From assembly GCA_010094045.1 (NCBI GenBank), contig ML986592.1, positions 102,506-166,505 on the forward strand: 64,000 nucleotides of DNA. Direction: 5' to 3'. The notes under the pieces were generated by a model that saw nothing but the letters and a program-made list of their open reading frames with translations, made no database searches and was not told the origin of the DNA. The position numbers were made by a program, and so were the translations under genes. The stretch comes from Lojkania enalia. Taxonomy: Eukaryota; Ascomycota; Dothideomycetes; Pleosporales. Positions 12,600 to 25,400 of this stretch are shown piece by piece. Each line of letters begins with the position of its first letter. Positions within the stretch are counted from its first letter, which is position 1.

Positions 12600-15500
12600 A
12601 GGTTTTTAGAGGTCCTAGCTAATTTGGATACTTATTATAAAAAGCTCTTAGTTTATAAAGCGAACCTATAAAATTTGAGGCTTTATACTAGACCGGGTTG
12701 GAATCGTATTCTACCTATTTTATACGGTATTTAAGGGTCTTATAATACAGCTTACTAGCCAGTATTTCCTTAACCTCCCACTCTTCTACCCCCTTAATAG
12801 CGATAGCGGGTGGTTTCGGAGCTTCTTACCCTAGTAGAGGGTCCTAGGGGTTCTTATACAGCAGGTTTAGTGCGAAAATATTATATATTCTCAACTCTAG
12901 AGGTAGCTATAGACGGTACGAGTTTCTAACCTATTCTAGTACTTTAAAAGGGCCCTCCTATTAATCGGATAGCTTTCGGCTCGGTCTCTAGACCGTAAGA
13001 TTCTTAGTATTTAGGTAGACTATATTACTAATCTACTAATTAATCGGTTACTAGTAATAGTTAATAATAGATTATATACGATCCTAAGCCTTCTCGATAT
13101 TAGCTTTTACGGTTTCCCAGGCTGTATATATATAAATTACTAGAGCTAAAACGTTCTTACAATTTAATTTATCTATTACAGTAATAGAATTAACGGAATA
13201 TTTCTAATCCCAACTCTAATAGGGCTCGGATCTATATAGGATCTAATATAGGGACATTCCGATAGTTATATAAGGTAAAGTTGCTTATACTTAGTCGATT
13301 ATAAGTAATAGAAAACTCCAGTTATTCTAGTAGAAGGATATAAAAGAGCGCAGTCTCTAATTAATATACTTATTTATAATCTCTATCTATCCGTTAGTCT
13401 CTTTATAATAAGTAGTAGATAGTTTAATCTTTACGCCTAAGATACAGTAGAATTTAGACTAGAAACTAGATATAAACTAAGGTCTTTAGTCTAAAATAAT
13501 AGTTTTAGGCGTATAGTTAAAGTAGTATACCTATTAAATAAACAATTTAGCTATTCCCCTTACATTAATTATATAATAGTAGAGAATAGATACTACTTAT
13601 TTAGACAGGCGATCGATTACTACTATAATCTAATTATATCCGGACTTATCTATAGAGAAATTCTTAAAGTTAATATACAGATACTATATTAGTCGATTTA
13701 ATATAAAAAGTAGGTAGATAAAACCTAAGGTTTAAATTTATATCGGATAAGCTTTATAGTATAAGATGCAATTCTATATATATTGTTTATAAGTAGCCTT
13801 TATACTCTTCTAGTAGTACTTCTAGAACAGTAATTAATAGGTTTTAGTAGTACTTAGGTATGCGGAGGATACTTAGTTATAAGCCTTTTATATAAGTTGT
13901 ATATAAAAGCCTAAATCTAATAAGACATATAAGTAATTATTATAGAGGAGTAGTCTATTCTCTATCTAATACTTGTAGGATAAAAGTATATGTTCCTACG
14001 TAAAGGAGGCTTAGTTTTCCTATAGTAATACGTTAATTAACTCTAGAGAGTCTAGTAATATAACCTACTTCTAGCCTTTAATAATATTTAGTATAGCTGC
14101 TTAAGTTATTATTTAAGTAATATAGGACTAGGCTAATTCGGTATTAATTTAGGGGTAAAGTTGATACAGTCTAAATAGAACTTTTAACCGGTTATTAGTT
14201 TAAGCTACTTTTAAGTTTTCTATATCTTATTCGCGATGATTAAGGATATCTACTCTAGTATTATTCTTACCTAGAGTGTACTTAATTCGGAACTAATACT
14301 AAGCTAATTCCTCAGTCTAATAAACTTAATAAGTATTAAGTACTTTTATAGTTATAAAATATTCGAGTAAACGATAATCGGTATATACTAGAGTTCTAGT
14401 AGCTACTAAAGTAAGTTCTACTCTCTATTACTTAAACGTAGTAATAATTGCGAATAGTTTCTTATTATAAATCTCCTAGTTCAGTTCCGAACCGGATAGA
14501 ACCTTACTATAGAATACTATAAGGAACTATTTTCTATTAGAATATTTCTATAATAGTACTTCTATAACTATTCTATTAGAGGTGTTAGTTTCTATTTTTG
14601 TTTCTAATATAGGGTTAAAGTAGTAGAGCATAGGTATACTTAATAGGGCTAACTTCAATTTCTTAAAGGTAATATTATATTCTAAAGTCTATATAAAAGG
14701 AGTTATAGAGCTCTATAATACAATAATTAGCTTTATAATATACGTAAATTCTGGTACAAACTATTAATAGAATCTAGTAAAACCTAAAAAGGATTTTACA
14801 CCTGTTATAGTAGTAGGTAGCTACTAGTTGCGTAGTACTTCTACCTTCTCTAAATTAACCTTAAGGCCTTTATTTAAGAGGATATAGCTAAGGTATTTAG
14901 TTTAGGTAATATAGAATTTGCTCTTCTTAATATTAACTTATAACCCTACTTAATATAATCTCTTAAGAACTTTCTTAATATAGATAGTATATATCGCCTC
15001 GTTTTTAGAGTAGATAAAAATATCGTCTAGGTAAGCGATATAGAAGTTATCTAGGTAGTTAATTAGTACGTTATTTATATAGCGCTAGTAAGTTGCTAAG
15101 CTATTATATAATTTAAAAGGTAGAACTTTATACTTATAGGTTCTATATTAAGTCTAAAAGGTAGTATATTCTTTAGAACTAGAGTCTATTCTAATCTTAT
15201 TAAAGGCCGCGCGAATATTAAACTTAGTAAAAATTACTACTTTAGTAGGCCTAAATAAGAGTTTATCTATATACGGTATCGGATATACGTTCTTACGGGT
15301 AAGAGTATTAAGTTTACAATAATCTACGTAGATATATAGGTCGCTATTAAGTTTATAGATATAAAAGATTAGAGATACGAAAGAGTTCTAACTCTACTTA
15401 ATATACCTATACTATAGATTATTTATAATATACTTTTTAGTTGCTTCCAGCTTCTTAACGTTCTACTTATATAACAGGCTATAACTATTAGGGAGGGGTT

Positions 15501-17560
15501 CTATAAAGACAATCTTATAATTATAAGAGTAGTATTCTAGTAATTAATAAGCTGTAGTTTTACTAAATATATCCTAATATCTATAGTATTTAGATAGTAA
15601 TCAGAGATTTACTAGTACTTTATTTTCAGCCTTATCTTCTAACTTTAGGGCTTGCTTATCTTTAATCAGCCGCTTAATTTTATATAGAGACGTAGAGAAA
15701 AATTCGTTCTCTTTCCTCTTTATGTTAAAGTAGAAAGTATTAGCTAAGATAAGAATAATAATAGGAGAATAGACTTTCTTCAAATCGGGTTTAGACTTTA
15801 TTTTATACGGGCGTGCAGGAGCTCTAAGCTTATTTAAACTATAGGTTATAAAAGACTAATATAGTTTTAGTAGTCTTAATAGACCTTTAATATAATAGAT
15901 AGTCGGACTGTAGGACTACTAATACTAGTTCTTTTCTTATAGAGCGTCGTGTTGCTAGATATTTAGTTCTACTTCCTTATCGCGTACTAGCTAAGTTAAT
16001 TATATAAGAAGAGGAGGTAAAGGATTATAAGTAGTAGGATATTTAGAGGGCTATATAATCCGATTCTTATCCGTATCTAGCTGGAGTTAAAAATAACGTA
16101 ACTATTTAATACTAATAATATAATTCTAAGTATCTAGATCTATAATAATAAATAGGTAGTTTTAAATAGTTCTCCTATTAATTTACAGGTGTAAATAGAT
16201 ATACTAATTAACTAAAGTTTAGATTCGGTCCTAAAAACCTTTAATAGTAATTTTAAAGGGTAAGTACTATATTAATATATATAGGGCTTAGAAGAGTAAT
16301 CTAGCTACTATAGAATTAAGGAATAGGAAGCCTTAAGTACTAGTATTAATAAGAGCGTTTAGTTATATACTAACACCTTTTAAATATAGAATAGTAGGAA
16401 TTTAGAAGTACTTTCCTCTAAATAAATATAATAAATTAATATTTAATAAATTATACTTACTTAAGCTTAGGATAGAGAGTTTTCTTAAGTATTTCTATTT
16501 CCTACCTAAGAATTATCTAGGTAGTACTCGTTTACGTCTAGGAACTCTTCTTCTTTAATCTTCTCTTATTTAACTTCTATCTCTTATATTTTAAAGACTA
16601 TATATTTATTTGTAAAGTATTCTAGTTTACTATAATTATAGTAATTACCTAAGGTTGTATACCTTTTAGGTATAGGAGTTTTACTAAATAGTTAAGAAAC
16701 GATTATAGTAGAATAAGGTATTAATACTAGGGTAGATTAGGGTAGTATTAGATCGTAAGTTACTTTAGATAAACTCTTAGAAACCTTCTAATACTAATCC
16801 AAATTTATTTTAGCTGTAACCTATAAGCTAGTAGTTCGTTCTAGAAGGTTAGAAATACTCCTCCTTTCTATATTATAGGCTGTTAAGTAGGTAACTATAG
16901 TATTAAAGGAGCCTTTCTATATAAACTTAAAGCTAAGGTTTAGTATCCTTAGGCTAGGGAGAATCTTATCCTATAGGTAGAAGAACTACTTAGATTAGGA
17001 TACAGATCCCTTAATAGTTATACTAATAAAGCAAGCTTTAAAAGTTGGGAATATTTCTCCCTTATTTATCCTTAGGACCTAAAACACCTATCGCGCCTCT
17101 ATCTCTTTATTATCTATAATAAAATATAATTATAGAAACAAAATTATTTCTTTAGCATTTTTAAACTAATACTAGTCCAATTTAGCTAGGTATTTTAGCT
17201 CTAGATACCCTTTCGTAGTACTAGAGGTATATTCCTATACTAACGCTATACGTATATATTCTATCTAATAGTAATCCGCATTAATTTTAAGTTAGTCTAG
17301 AATTAAGGCTTACTATTATTTAAATATAGGTTTATTACTATCTATAAGGCTTTCGATCTTAGATATACGTTTAGTAAAATAGGCTTAAAAGGGCTTAGGA
17401 GTAGCTAAGAGGTTTCTTACTAGAAGAGTCGTAAAAGTTTCCTAGCGTATTATCGGTTCTAATTCGGTGGTCTATAGAGGTTAATTAGGACTAACAGTTC
17501 TCTGTTATATTAAGTATATAATCTCCTCTTATAAAATTGTAATTTATTTCTTAAGGGTTA
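12600..17560 (-). pseudogene. RIP-degraded gag-pol of retrotransposon copy 2
   Basis: Read on the minus strand from about 17560 down, the order matches copy 1. The CCHC-knuckle remnant is near 16624-16660. Reverse transcriptase lies at about 15340-14850, with an intact IAYLDDI at 15021-15041. RNase H lies at about 14600-14400, integrase at about 13700-13150, and a GPF-linker plus chromodomain-like region at about 12960-12620. A 60-codon open stretch at 15601-15783 is only a surviving piece between protease and reverse transcriptase. Stops in all frames make it non-functional. Confidence 0.8.
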
Positions 17561-18059
17561 GTTTACTCTAATTTCCCTCTAAATTAGATAGGTTCTTTAT
17601 TATAGGTCCTATAGAGAGGGGTCCGCCTGTCGCAGGGCCTCTTATAGAAGGTAATAGTTGTTCTATATATATAGATAGAAGCTTACTCTTACTATAACTT
17701 ACGCGTGTATTAGTTCTAGTACAGGAATTAGAAGGTAAATTATAGTTAGACATCGGCGGTTACCTCCGATTCTAATAGGTTATTAGTAGTCTCTAAGTTT
17801 CTACCTAGGCGTACTCTACGCGGCTTTTCTAAAGATAATCCTAATTGTAGGGGATAGGAAGTTCTAAACCTAAAGGCTTTAGTTAATAAGAGGTCTTTAA
17901 GATCCTATCTAGATAACTAAATAATTTAATATAATAGTATATAAGTATTATAATTTAAACTAAATTAAACATATCTTAGACTTAAATATAGTTAAATAAA
18001 CAATTAATACAATATTATTAAAGAGGCTATTACTAGTAGTATTAAATTCTTCTATATAA

Positions 18060-18338
18060 TATAACAGTATAGGTAAGATAATAGGTCTAAATACAGTATA
18101 AATCTACTTAGAGGTATATAGGAGTATATAGGGGATTAGGGACCTAAGAATTCTATTAACACCTATAGGCCTTATATAAAAGGATATAGAAGAACTACTA
18201 AGCTACTTATAAGGGAGTATGCAACTATATATAGAAGGGAAAAGGGGTAGAACTGGGGGTAGGATAAGATAAGCGAAAAGCTTTAGGATAAGGTTGTATA
18301 TAAAGCTTTTCGTAGAACGATTTCTTTGCATTATTATA
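18060..18338 (-). repeat. 5' LTR of retrotransposon copy 2
   Basis: This is the partner of 11439-11718. The differences between the two LTRs are nearly all transitions, as RIP would produce, so LTR divergence cannot be used as a clock. Confidence 0.9.
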
Positions 18339-21300
18339 ATAAGGCTTATCTAACACTTAGTATAGTATACTATATATAGATCTCAGGTGTTATATAAGAG
18401 GATAGCTAAAGAGTAAGCTAAACGTGAGGTAAGTAAGAAGATAAGAGGGAAGAAGAAAGTACGTATATAGAAGCGAGCGCGTTATATATAGGTGTTAGAG
18501 GGAACGTAAAAATACTATAATACTATATATACTTTATCCTCTAGCTACTTATCTACCTTCTTTTAAGTAGCTATTGTAGTAGCTTTAGCTTTAGTAAGAA
18601 TATCTTATTTCTATAGAACCTTTTTTAATCGCTTTTTATACTATAATAGAGCCTTATTTACTTTCTAAAGCTAACTAATCTAACGTTAAAATAGTACGTA
18701 TAAATAAGCTATTTATATAATACCTTTAGTAAGTAAATTAAAAGAATTATTAATTATAGTAGGTAAGCTATTCTAATACCTAGTAATATAGTCTTAAATT
18801 AGTATTATCTAAGACCCTAGTTTAACAGCGTTAGTTAATATTTTTAACTCCTAGAGACAACTATCTACTAGTAGTAGTAATAGAGTATAAAGCTTAATAT
18901 TAAGCTTTAATAGTACTAGACTAGTACTTTAAAAGCTTACACATATATTAGCCTTAGTAATAGAGTACTAATATACTATATAAAAGGTTGGTAGAAAGTT
19001 AAGCTTTATAATATAGTAGATACTAGCTTATATAAGCTTATTAATCTTACGCCTATATACTTTCTTTAATAGCAAGAAGCAGCCTATATCTAGAGGCTAT
19101 AGTAGATACAATAAATATAATAGTATATATAATAGAATAATATCCTTCTCTTTATAGAGCAGCTAAAACTTAATAGACCTATAGCTTTTATAGCTATTAA
19201 TAACTAGTAGACAATAAGCGTCTACTATATACTATCTTATATACTAATTAAAACGCTCTAGCTATTTAATCGCGAGCTTATTATTTATCTATCTACTATT
19301 ACTTAGCACAATTACTCCTCTAAGTAGTATATTATCGCTCTAATACTATATAGAGAGGTACTACTTACTAGTAAAGATAATAAATAGTAGGATAGTATTA
19401 CTATAAGCGCTAATAGCCTAAATAACTATTATCTACTCATAATCGCCTAGCTATAGTAATTTTAATCAACTAGCTAATAGCTTAGTACTAGTAACTATCT
19501 TACTAGTAGATATAATATCTATCTAGAAGCTTATCTTATTAAAATTATAGATATTATTATTAGTAATACTATACTTTACTTTAGTATTATATATTAGGTT
19601 AAACTAGCTACTAATAACTTTAGAATTCTTATAGAGAGCTCTTTAATAGTTATATTTTTAATAGAAGTATATTTTAAGCTTAAGAATACGATTTATAAAG
19701 TTATTAACTAGTTTTTACTAATCTAGTCTATAGAGCGAGCTTTAAGTAAATAGTTAGCCATATCTCATATACTATTAATTATAGAAGGGTATCTATAAGA
19801 TAATAGGTCTAGTATATAATATATTATAGTTAATTCTTCTAGCTTTATAAGTTTCTTTAAATTAAGCTTATAATTATATTATAAAAGTTTACTAGTATAT
19901 TAGTTTCTAAATATTATTTAAGGGATGTTATAAATAGCTGTAGTATTTTATATACTCTAAATTTAATCTTAATTAATAGCTAAAATAGCTAGTAATATCT
20001 AACCTTTTTAATAGATTAATTAAGGTTAAAGTAGTTACTATATTATGTTATAAGTAGGTAGGATATAACTTCTTAGTAAAAGTAGGCGACTTACTTAGGT
20101 AGGCAACTTGCTTATAAAATACGTTATTATTAATCTTATTATTTAAATATTCTTCTTTTTATTCTTAGATAATAGTAATTCCCTTAAAGATCTTATAATA
20201 TTAGATTAAACTAAAGAAGAATCTTCCTTTATTATATAAGAAATACTTAAAATTATATATATTTTTAGTAAACTATATAATATTATAGTCTATATTTAAA
20301 GTTTAGGGGTTTAAATGGTAATTTTTCTATCTATAGTAAAATAAATAATCTCTTTAGATAATAATATAAAATAGAATAGCTAGTTTAATATAATCTCTAT
20401 TACTATTAAACTTAAAATAGAAGTAGATTATTATATTAAAAAGTATTTAAATTTTTAGAAAAAAGCTTTAAATATTTAAGACTAGGAAATACTTCGTATA
20501 ATAGTAAGTTTTTTATCTTAATTTAAAGAGATTCTACTTTAAAATAAAGAATATATATAATATTATAGATAAGTCTTACCTTTAATATAGATTTTTAATA
20601 TTTATATTAAAGTATTTAAATTATAGTATATAAGAAAAGATATAGAATTTAATAACAAGTATATTATATAAGCTAAGTAAGTACTTAATATATAGTAGAA
20701 ATAGTAGAATCTTCTTTAAATATATCTAATTTATTAGTTAGCTACTACTCTTTATCCTTTTTATTATATAATATTTTTTAATCAACTTTTATCTTACCTT
20801 AAAATATTATAGAAAGATTAAAAGGTAAAATAAATTTAGTAAAAGTAGTAATAGCTTTATTTTAAAGCTAATTTAAATTCCAGTTTATATAATATAGAAT
20901 TAATATTTAAAGATTAATTAAAGCGTTAAAAACAACCGACTTATTATATAATAGCCTATATTCTCTAGAAAACTAAAAATAGATTAATTAAGATAGTAAC
21001 TATAAAATTATTTAGAAATTTTACTTTAATAAAAATAGATAATAAATAGAATTAATATATTTAAAGTCTAAATATAAAAGAAATTAAGAATACTTTTAAA
21101 TAGTAGTAGAATAATATATAATAATTAAAATAGCTAATTTTATTTTAACTTACCTATAAGATCTACTTAATTCTACTAATAAGTAATAAACTAGAATAGA
21201 TCTTTTCTAGAAACTATTATATAATATTCTAAAATTAAGTATAATTAAATCTAGATATTATTAAGAATTTAAAATATATATATTACTAGTTAAATTAAAT

Positions 21301-21766
21301 AGATTATTATATAATATAAAATATCTCTTTTTATTAGTTTTTATAAAACTAGAGTCTTAAGCTTTTATATAATAATTAATTAGCTTCTTTAACTTCTAAT
21401 AGTAAATCTATTACCTAAATTCCAGCTCTAACTTCTTCTATAATATCTATAATAGGTAGATCTTTATTTTCTAGTATACTAAAACTACTAAGTCTAGATA
21501 CTTTCTCTATTATAAGATACTTATATAGTAGAGATATATATTTAAGAAAAGGCCTATAGTAAGAATACTAAATATATTTACCTATTTTAAAGTAAGTAAT
21601 AGTTTAATTAAATATTATATAATAAAGAAAATTACTATAAAAGACTTTATTTATAATACTATAAGTTTAGATTAATATAGTATTAATATATAATAGCTAA
21701 TATATTTAAAGTTAATAGTAGTAAAGGTAGCTATTAAAGAATTTAATATTAATATAAGGAGTAAAT

Positions 21767-22479
21767 TAGATGTGGTAAGAGGCGAATCTTGTCTCAGGGA
21801 GGGAGATCAGGAGCTGAACTGCTTGATTGAAGATGGCCAGCGGGCCATATTTATGTACATGAAAAAGGGGTATATCAGCTGATATCCAGCGTGATATCCG
21901 GCGTGATATCGACCGTGATATCGTACGTCGATATCTGATACAGCTCGGCAGACTAGCCAAAAATCCCCATGACAATACTAGGATAGACAGTATATAAAGC
22001 CTTTATCTTCTATAGATACTAATTAATATAATTTTTCCTCCTCATCTACTCTAATACTTTATATAAAGCATCTTATCTTTTCCATTTATTGGCTAGGGTC
22101 TATTCAAGGAATCGCTACTTCAAATTCTGCGCTCCTTAAGAAAGCTAAACAATGAAAAGGTCTTCATTTCTATGACAGATTTCTTGCCTTCAAAAAAGAG
22201 GCAGCAAAAGGCTTAGCAATCAGAATTGTAAGGTCTAAATCACGGTCATTGTAACATCTTAATAGAGCTAGTACCACCTATTAGAGATATATTGCAAACG
22301 GAGTGTAAGCAAAGTTCTCCAAGTCTAGTTCAACTCTTAAGATTGAAGTGGTGAACTACTTTTTAACGCGTAAATATTCAATTATTCTGCTCCTACTTCT
22401 TCCTTCATTTGCTATATGATAGGATGTAATGGGTCGACCTCTATCAGTCTTAAATGATTTTAGCGATATTTAATCATTC
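21767..22479. other. Boundary segment between the RIP island and the gene-rich region
   Basis: Composition changes abruptly at about 21766 from almost pure AT to balanced. The first 200 bases contain the GATATC repeat listed separately. No gene was recognised between it and the stop codon of the ABC transporter at 22480. Confidence 0.6.
21881..21940. repeat. 12-bp tandem repeat with GATATC core
   Basis: Five copies of GATATC start at 21881, 21893, 21905, 21917 and 21930, with spacings of 12, 12, 12 and 13. The consensus unit is about gatatcCRgCGT. A sixth degenerate half-unit (tatatcagct) precedes it. Each core is itself a palindrome. Confidence 0.85.
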
Positions 22480-25400
22480 TCAAAACTTTGCTCGTAAACC
22501 CCTCTCCCTAGCCACCCAGTAGATGACAAAAATCGCCAGAACATTAAAAGCGACGTACACAAACATATATGCGAAATTGTGCCAACGGGTTGATACGCTA
22601 ATCCCAGTACCAATTAATAACATGTTGGTAGTAGATACGGGGCAGTAATCGCATTCAACTGTTGCGCCAGGGTTTCGCAAATATCCGCCGGCAGCGTTAA
22701 TGAAACGCATTAGATAGTCATTGCATGTTTTTCCAGCTGGTGGGACCACATGCAGCATTTCAACGGTTGAGCACCGTATTTCGGTATTGGCTAAACCTGC
22801 AATTACAGTTCCGTCAATAAAATATGTGAGTGGAGACACTCGGTATACGAAATGCCAGAATTTTGGTATGTCTTTGGGGGACACAAGGACGCTAAATGCT
22901 GTTAAAATGTTGTTGTACAGCTTATTTCAGGTCCAACACTCACCCACAGAAAACCAAGGAAAGCCAAAAGAATAAAGTCGCAATTTGGACTGAAGTTTCG
23001 GCGTGATCGATCGCCACACCCACGGCTTGCGAGAATGTTGATATCCATAAGCAAAATAAACAGATCATGCCAAATGCGAGGCCGCCGCGCTCAACGGACG
23101 GAAAACTTGGGTCTCCATTTCGCCAGAGGCCGGTTGGATAGTACCAAGTAAAGAAGACTAAAACTGAAGCTATCGTTTGCCAAAAGAGCTCAACGCAGAT
23201 ATTAGCTGCGATAAACACGGTCCAGGAGTAGGACTTTGATCTTCGTTCCCGGGCCTCAAAAAGCGATCGTCCCTCTACTAGACGAGGAATAACTTGTTGG
23301 TCGATAGTGCTGAAAAGCTGAGTAAATAAAAAGACAGAGAAGAAGATATTTGATATGCCTTGGATATTCAAATCTGTATTGAGGAATGACAACCCGTTCA
23401 TTAATGTCTATAATTTGTAAGCGGGATTCTAGGTTACAGTAATTCTAGCTTACTACGCCTGCGCATAAGGCTCCCTTCGAATATAGGTAAATGGGATCTC
23501 GCCAATACTGTTGGAATATTCGCCGGGTCACCTCGTAGAGTTGAGTTGAGAAAGGCGCAGCGTATTTGTGCTCATATGATGCAACATATTTCTTTGTTTT
23601 AGCTTGTTGAATTTCCTTGAATGTCGCGATCTCACGTAGAACATCTTGTCGCTCAATGCTTTGAGCCCATACTTCATTCCACACTATGGCCTGACTTTTA
23701 GAAAGTACATTTTGTTCCTCTGCATGACTAGTCATATTTAGTATCCATTCTGCCGGGTTCTTCGTGGGATCGCATTGGGCGTTGCCATTTCGCTCAAAGT
23801 AGCTGATCAACGTTGATGCATCATTCCCAATCTCACCAAAATATGTGACCCTTCCACTTTTATCAAGGAGTAGAAGTCGATCAAACAGCTCAAACAATTG
23901 GGAGGAAGGCTGGTGGATAGTAACAAGTATCGCATGACCATTATTTGCTAGTTTTCGCAGCAACATGCATATAGACCAGGCTGTTTGGCTATCGAGTCCA
24001 GAAGTCGGTTCGTCTACGAGCACTATTGTTAGGAAACCAGCGTGCACCATGCGGTTATTATCTTACCTAAAAATAGCAGCAACTCCGGTTTGGCAACCAT
24101 TTCTACTGCAATGCTCAGTCGCTTTCGTTGTTCAACGTTGAGACCTTTTTTGTTAACTTCATTCTTCTATCATTGCAGCTGGCTTTACCTTCTCCTGGAA
24201 CGCCAACTACCGCATCGGAATATGGAGTCATCTCTAGAAGCTCGAGAACATACTGAATGTGGCTCATTCTATTACCTAATGTATCTTGGGGATTCCGTAG
24301 TTTGGCACTGAACTCTAATGCCTCACGAATCGTCGATGTTGAGAGATGTATGTCCTCTTGCTGTACATATCCTATCTTTCGCTGAAAATTGGTGTCTGGC
24401 TTTTCGCTTCCGAGATAGATATCGCCTTTTAATTCTCCTATCCTCGTCCGGGACGCAAGTATATCTAGAAGGCTAGTTTTGCCAGCGCCTGTGACGCCCT
24501 GGATCGATTTTTAGTAAGGGCTGAATATAGACAGGGGCAATGGTACCATCAAGGCCGTCAAGGTTCCTGGTCGCACCCATCCCTCGACATCGTGCAAAAT
24601 TTGCCGAGTATGCTTCTTGATTTTAATGGAATAGTTAAGATTACTCCAGTGGAACACAGAGCGACCTTCTAAAGGTAGTGGTCCCGTTCCCGCTATGTGG
24701 TCCACGGCTTTCCTTTCAACGTCTAGTATCTCGATATTGCTATGTTGGGGGCTATCCGAAACGAGTACCGTAGAAGAGATTCCAGATTCCTCGTTTTTCC
24801 CAAGTTTTGGGCTTTTCCCACCTTTCCTTTGAAATAGAAGGATCTCTCCCCTTGGCTGTTGTGCTGGGATATATTCCGTGGCAACAAGATGGATAGCACA
24901 AAATACAATCAGCATGGCAAGCATGATTCCCATATTCCTATTTCCGTAAGGGGGGAAATTTTTTCTAGCAGCCAGAGCTCTTACCTCCACAGGTGATCTG
25001 CATGATATCCGTATTTCTTGGAAATGAAGGCTGAGCCATCAATGACAATCTGGCCTGGAGCTGCGCCAATCACAGCGCAGATTTTGCTACCCCCCGTGTC
25101 TTCATTGTAGCCAATGCCGGAGGGAATAATACGAGAGCAAGGAAATCTTCGGTTAGCAAACTACTGCCATTAAATTGGTTCCGAATAACGGTTAATCCCG
25201 ACTTACCTCATTGATCATCAAGCTTTCATAGGCGAAAGCAATAGGATTGATTCGACGTAGCCAGGCCATCCAGGGTACCATATCTTTAACAGGAATTACA
25301 AACCCAGTATATGAACTAAAGGTTATGATAGCCAATGAGCACGGGACCATGGACTGCTCGATTGTTCTGGTAAGTGACCCAACCATGCGAAAAAACATCG

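Larger units (their letters stand above)
11439..18338 (-). mobile_element. Ty3/gypsy chromovirus-type LTR retrotransposon, copy 2
   Basis: This is the same family as copy 1 in opposite orientation. LTRs lie at 11439-11718 and 18060-18338. The target duplication ATAAG is exact on both sides (11434-11438 and 18339-18343), and it lies inside the LTR of the short non-autonomous element. The polypurine tract, on the minus strand, sits at about 11719-11732. It is visibly less mutated than copy 1, keeping more G and C and an intact YLDD box in reverse transcriptase. Even so, no frame longer than about 70 codons survives. It lacks the TRIM insertion and a stretch of about 300 bp near the 3' end of the coding part that copy 1 has. 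Confidence 0.9.
10086..18522 (-). mobile_element. Short non-autonomous LTR element, itself split by copy 2
   Basis: A 211-bp LTR at 10086-10296 recurs as 11407-11438 plus 18339-18522; the second copy is cut by the 6.9-kb retrotransposon. Termini are TATTATA...TATAATA, and the flanks are CTATA on both sides (10081-10085 and 18523-18527). The pyrimidine run gtacccccttttag just inside the left LTR is a polypurine tract on the minus strand, so the element points left. Without the insertion it is only about 1.53 kb, with about 1.1 kb internal (10297-11406) in which I see no gag or pol. It is therefore non-autonomous or deleted. It uses a different LTR family from the 280-bp element. Confidence 0.8.
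9858..20119 (-). mobile_element. Fot1/pogo-like DNA transposon, host of the nested LTR elements
   Basis: Terminal inverted repeats of roughly 40 bp lie at the two ends. The left begins ttttataagcgagttacc at 9858; the right ends ggcaacttgcttataaaa at 20119. Each is bordered by TA (9856-9857 and 20120-20121), the usual target duplication of this superfamily. Removing the nested elements (10086-18527) leaves about 1.82 kb, a normal length for Fot1-type elements. The transposase reads on the minus strand: 18540-18700 and 10020-10080 align in reverse complement with the C-terminal part, including the zinc-knuckle region, of the related copy at 46372-47492. The copy is heavily RIP-mutated and has no open frame. 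Confidence 0.8.
1..21766. other. AT-rich, RIP-mutated transposon island
   Basis: The whole stretch is extremely AT- and TpA-rich and contains no long open reading frame, whereas the sequence right of 21766 has ordinary composition. Aligning repeat copies inside the island by eye (the four 280-bp LTRs, the two 211-bp LTRs, the pogo copies) shows that nearly all differences are C/T or G/A transitions. That is the signature of repeat-induced point mutation, a premeiotic genome defence of filamentous ascomycetes. At least six transposon insertions can be resolved here and are listed separately. The segments 1 to about 650, about 9560-9857 and 20122-21766 hold more mutated sequence in which I recognise nothing. 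Confidence 0.9.

Noticed and set aside
15601..15783. 60-codon open frame in the RIP island
   Set aside because: It lies within the minus-strand pol remnant of retrotransposon copy 2 and is just a stretch without stops.
17568..17753. 61-codon open frame
   Set aside because: It is part of the gag-side remnant of copy 2; the same stretch in copy 1 (near 2060-2200) is broken.
21766..21975. 69-codon frame with an SRSISRRISRWIS-like repeat
   Set aside because: The repeat is the translation of the 12-bp GATATC array, and there is no family resemblance.
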